NCBI GenBank assembly: GCA_001929475.1
Contig: LXFE01001385.1
Span: 1 to 28,909 of the forward strand
Source: Neolecta irregularis DAH-3
Lineage: Eukaryota; Ascomycota; Neolectomycetes; Neolectales; Neolectaceae
Reading direction: 5' to 3'
Length of the DNA: 28,909 bases
Shown: piece after piece, positions 28,161-28,909 of the stretch
Layout of the letters: each line of letters opens with the position of its first letter
How positions within the stretch are numbered: position 1 is the stretch's first letter
Position numbers and translations under genes: made by a program
Notes under the pieces: generated by a model
Told to the model about the DNA's origin: nothing
What the model saw: the letters and a program-made list of their open reading frames with translations, nothing else
The model's database searches: none

Positions 28161-28827
28161 TTAAACACCCAATCCATTTGACGGCCCAGAGAACTTACCA
28201 TACTGGTACGTATTAACAAAACACTTTCCCTGTTGCAAAACCTCTTTATTAAAATGCCTAGGCGAAACCTCCGCCAACTTGGGCCCAAGAATCTACCAAT
28301 AAGTCATTTCCGGGGGAAAAGAAAGGGTACAGGAACGTCAAGACCACATTTAACTGCATACCTCGCAAAGGAAAAAATGCATTGAATAACCTGCGCAGGA
28401 TTCTTGCGTTCATATAAATCTACCGTTTGAAATAGATCGTATTCACTTGCTTTTTAGCACGTGCATGTGTATAACAACTTACGGTACCCCGATTTCCTTT
28501 GCAAATTTGAGAAATGTGCTTATTTGTTCCATTTGAACAAAGGGCATTTTAGAAGATTTGTATTTTGTGGTAGATGGTTTTATTGCATTGATTAATCTGT
28601 AACCAAATAAGAACCAAAATATGGAAAGGGGTGTATATACTGACAAAGAACGACGCCGTCTTTCAAAGCTGCAAGAATATCCGAGTCAATTGACGAGCCA
28701 ATGACGTTTTCTATCCAATTTTTGGCCTGAGAGTGAGGTTGTTTTAAAGTAAAATGGATACTTGTGCAGCTTGGTCAGGGTCCCAGCGGTCTGCTAGACG
28801 TTTTTGGATATCACGATCAAGAGACAT
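28161..28827 (-). CDS. Transgelin/calponin-homology actin-bundling protein (Stg1/Scp1 type)
   Basis: Exons 28827-28762, 28726-28641, 28596-28483, 28445-28331 and 28292-28161 (introns 35, 44, 37 and 38 nt) give 170 residues; fission yeast Stg1 is of similar size. The CH domain is clear: MSLDRDIQKRLADRWDPDQA, WIENVIGSS, ILAALKDGVVLCQLINAIKP, MPFVQMEQISTFLKFAKEIG, DLFQTVDLYERKNPAQVIQC, then LGPKLAE. Scp1/Stg1 proteins cross-link actin filaments in patches and the contractile ring. The C-terminal calponin-like repeat is short here (QYGKFSGPSNGLGV); GGTAAGTT at that point is also a good donor, so an extra C-terminal exon is possible. Confidence 0.9.
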
Positions 28828-28909
28828 GGGGGTTTTGATTGTTGTGAGTAGATTGTTTGACGAGATGAGAAGCGAATCAGCCCAGGGTTTTACCAGACAC
28901 GTGAGGCAC

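Noticed and set aside
1-28909. CRISPR arrays, operons and other bacterial features
   Set aside because: Spliceosomal introns and fungal proteins throughout; no regularly spaced repeats.

Overview
The window is nuclear DNA of a fungus, most likely an ascomycete. Twelve protein genes can be reassembled exon by exon, plus a single-exon WetA-like gene and a single-exon conserved gene. Several are recognisably fungal or ascomycete: an NDUFAF2/N7BML-type complex I assembly factor, a Cyk3-type cytokinesis protein, a CCHC zinc-knuckle protein of a filamentous-fungal type, a GRGGxGN (DUF3602-like) protein and a WetA-like C-terminus. The most striking genome-wide trait is intron size. I can place about 42 introns and nearly all are 32-44 nt, clustering at 35-38, usually with a CTAAT/CTAAA/CTGAC-like branch site just before the AG. 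For UBC12, ARP1, CYK3-like, AFG1, transgelin and the transporter, the summed exons are exact multiples of three and the protein has family length, so these tiny introns are real. The lineage is uncertain; short introns plus a Pezizomycotina-like gene set would fit an early-diverging ascomycete (a Taphrinomycotina such as Neolecta is only a guess).

Layout. 1-3185: end of a large Ser/Thr-rich GPI-type surface protein. 3356-4706: AFG1 ATPase. 4838-5913: complex I assembly factor and a CBS-domain protein, divergent over 73 bp. 5914-8764: long non-coding stretch with a dispersed repeat and a solo LTR, leading into a WetA-like regulator (8765-10081). 10334-12270: zinc-knuckle protein with several CCHC modules each split by an intron and a Trp-Gly-rich tail. 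13344-14088: small secreted cysteine protein. 14646-15425: degenerate hAT-like element with a GC-rich core. 15682-17109: MFS sugar-transporter-like protein. 17486-19795: transposon graveyard with an LTR, a chromodomain-integrase remnant, repeats, a GC-rich block and a broken 3' fragment of the RNA polymerase III largest-subunit gene. 20187-22456: Cyk3-like protein. 22991-24360: another LTR, the second copy of the dispersed repeat and a small hAT-like element next to the UBC12 stop codon. 24364-26502: NEDD8-conjugating enzyme UBC12 and dynactin ARP1, again divergent over 73 bp. 26536-28827: GRGGxGN protein, a conserved fungal protein and a calponin-type transgelin.

The genes do not form one pathway. 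Housekeeping functions (mitochondrial quality control and complex I assembly, neddylation, dynactin, actin bundling, cytokinesis) are packed in compact divergent or convergent pairs and separated by decayed mobile elements. The parts most worth a second look are the repeated module/intron architecture of the zinc-knuckle gene, its non-canonical splice sites and WG-rich tail, the hAT-like insertion whose target duplication contains the UBC12 stop codon, and the stranded RPC1 fragment.
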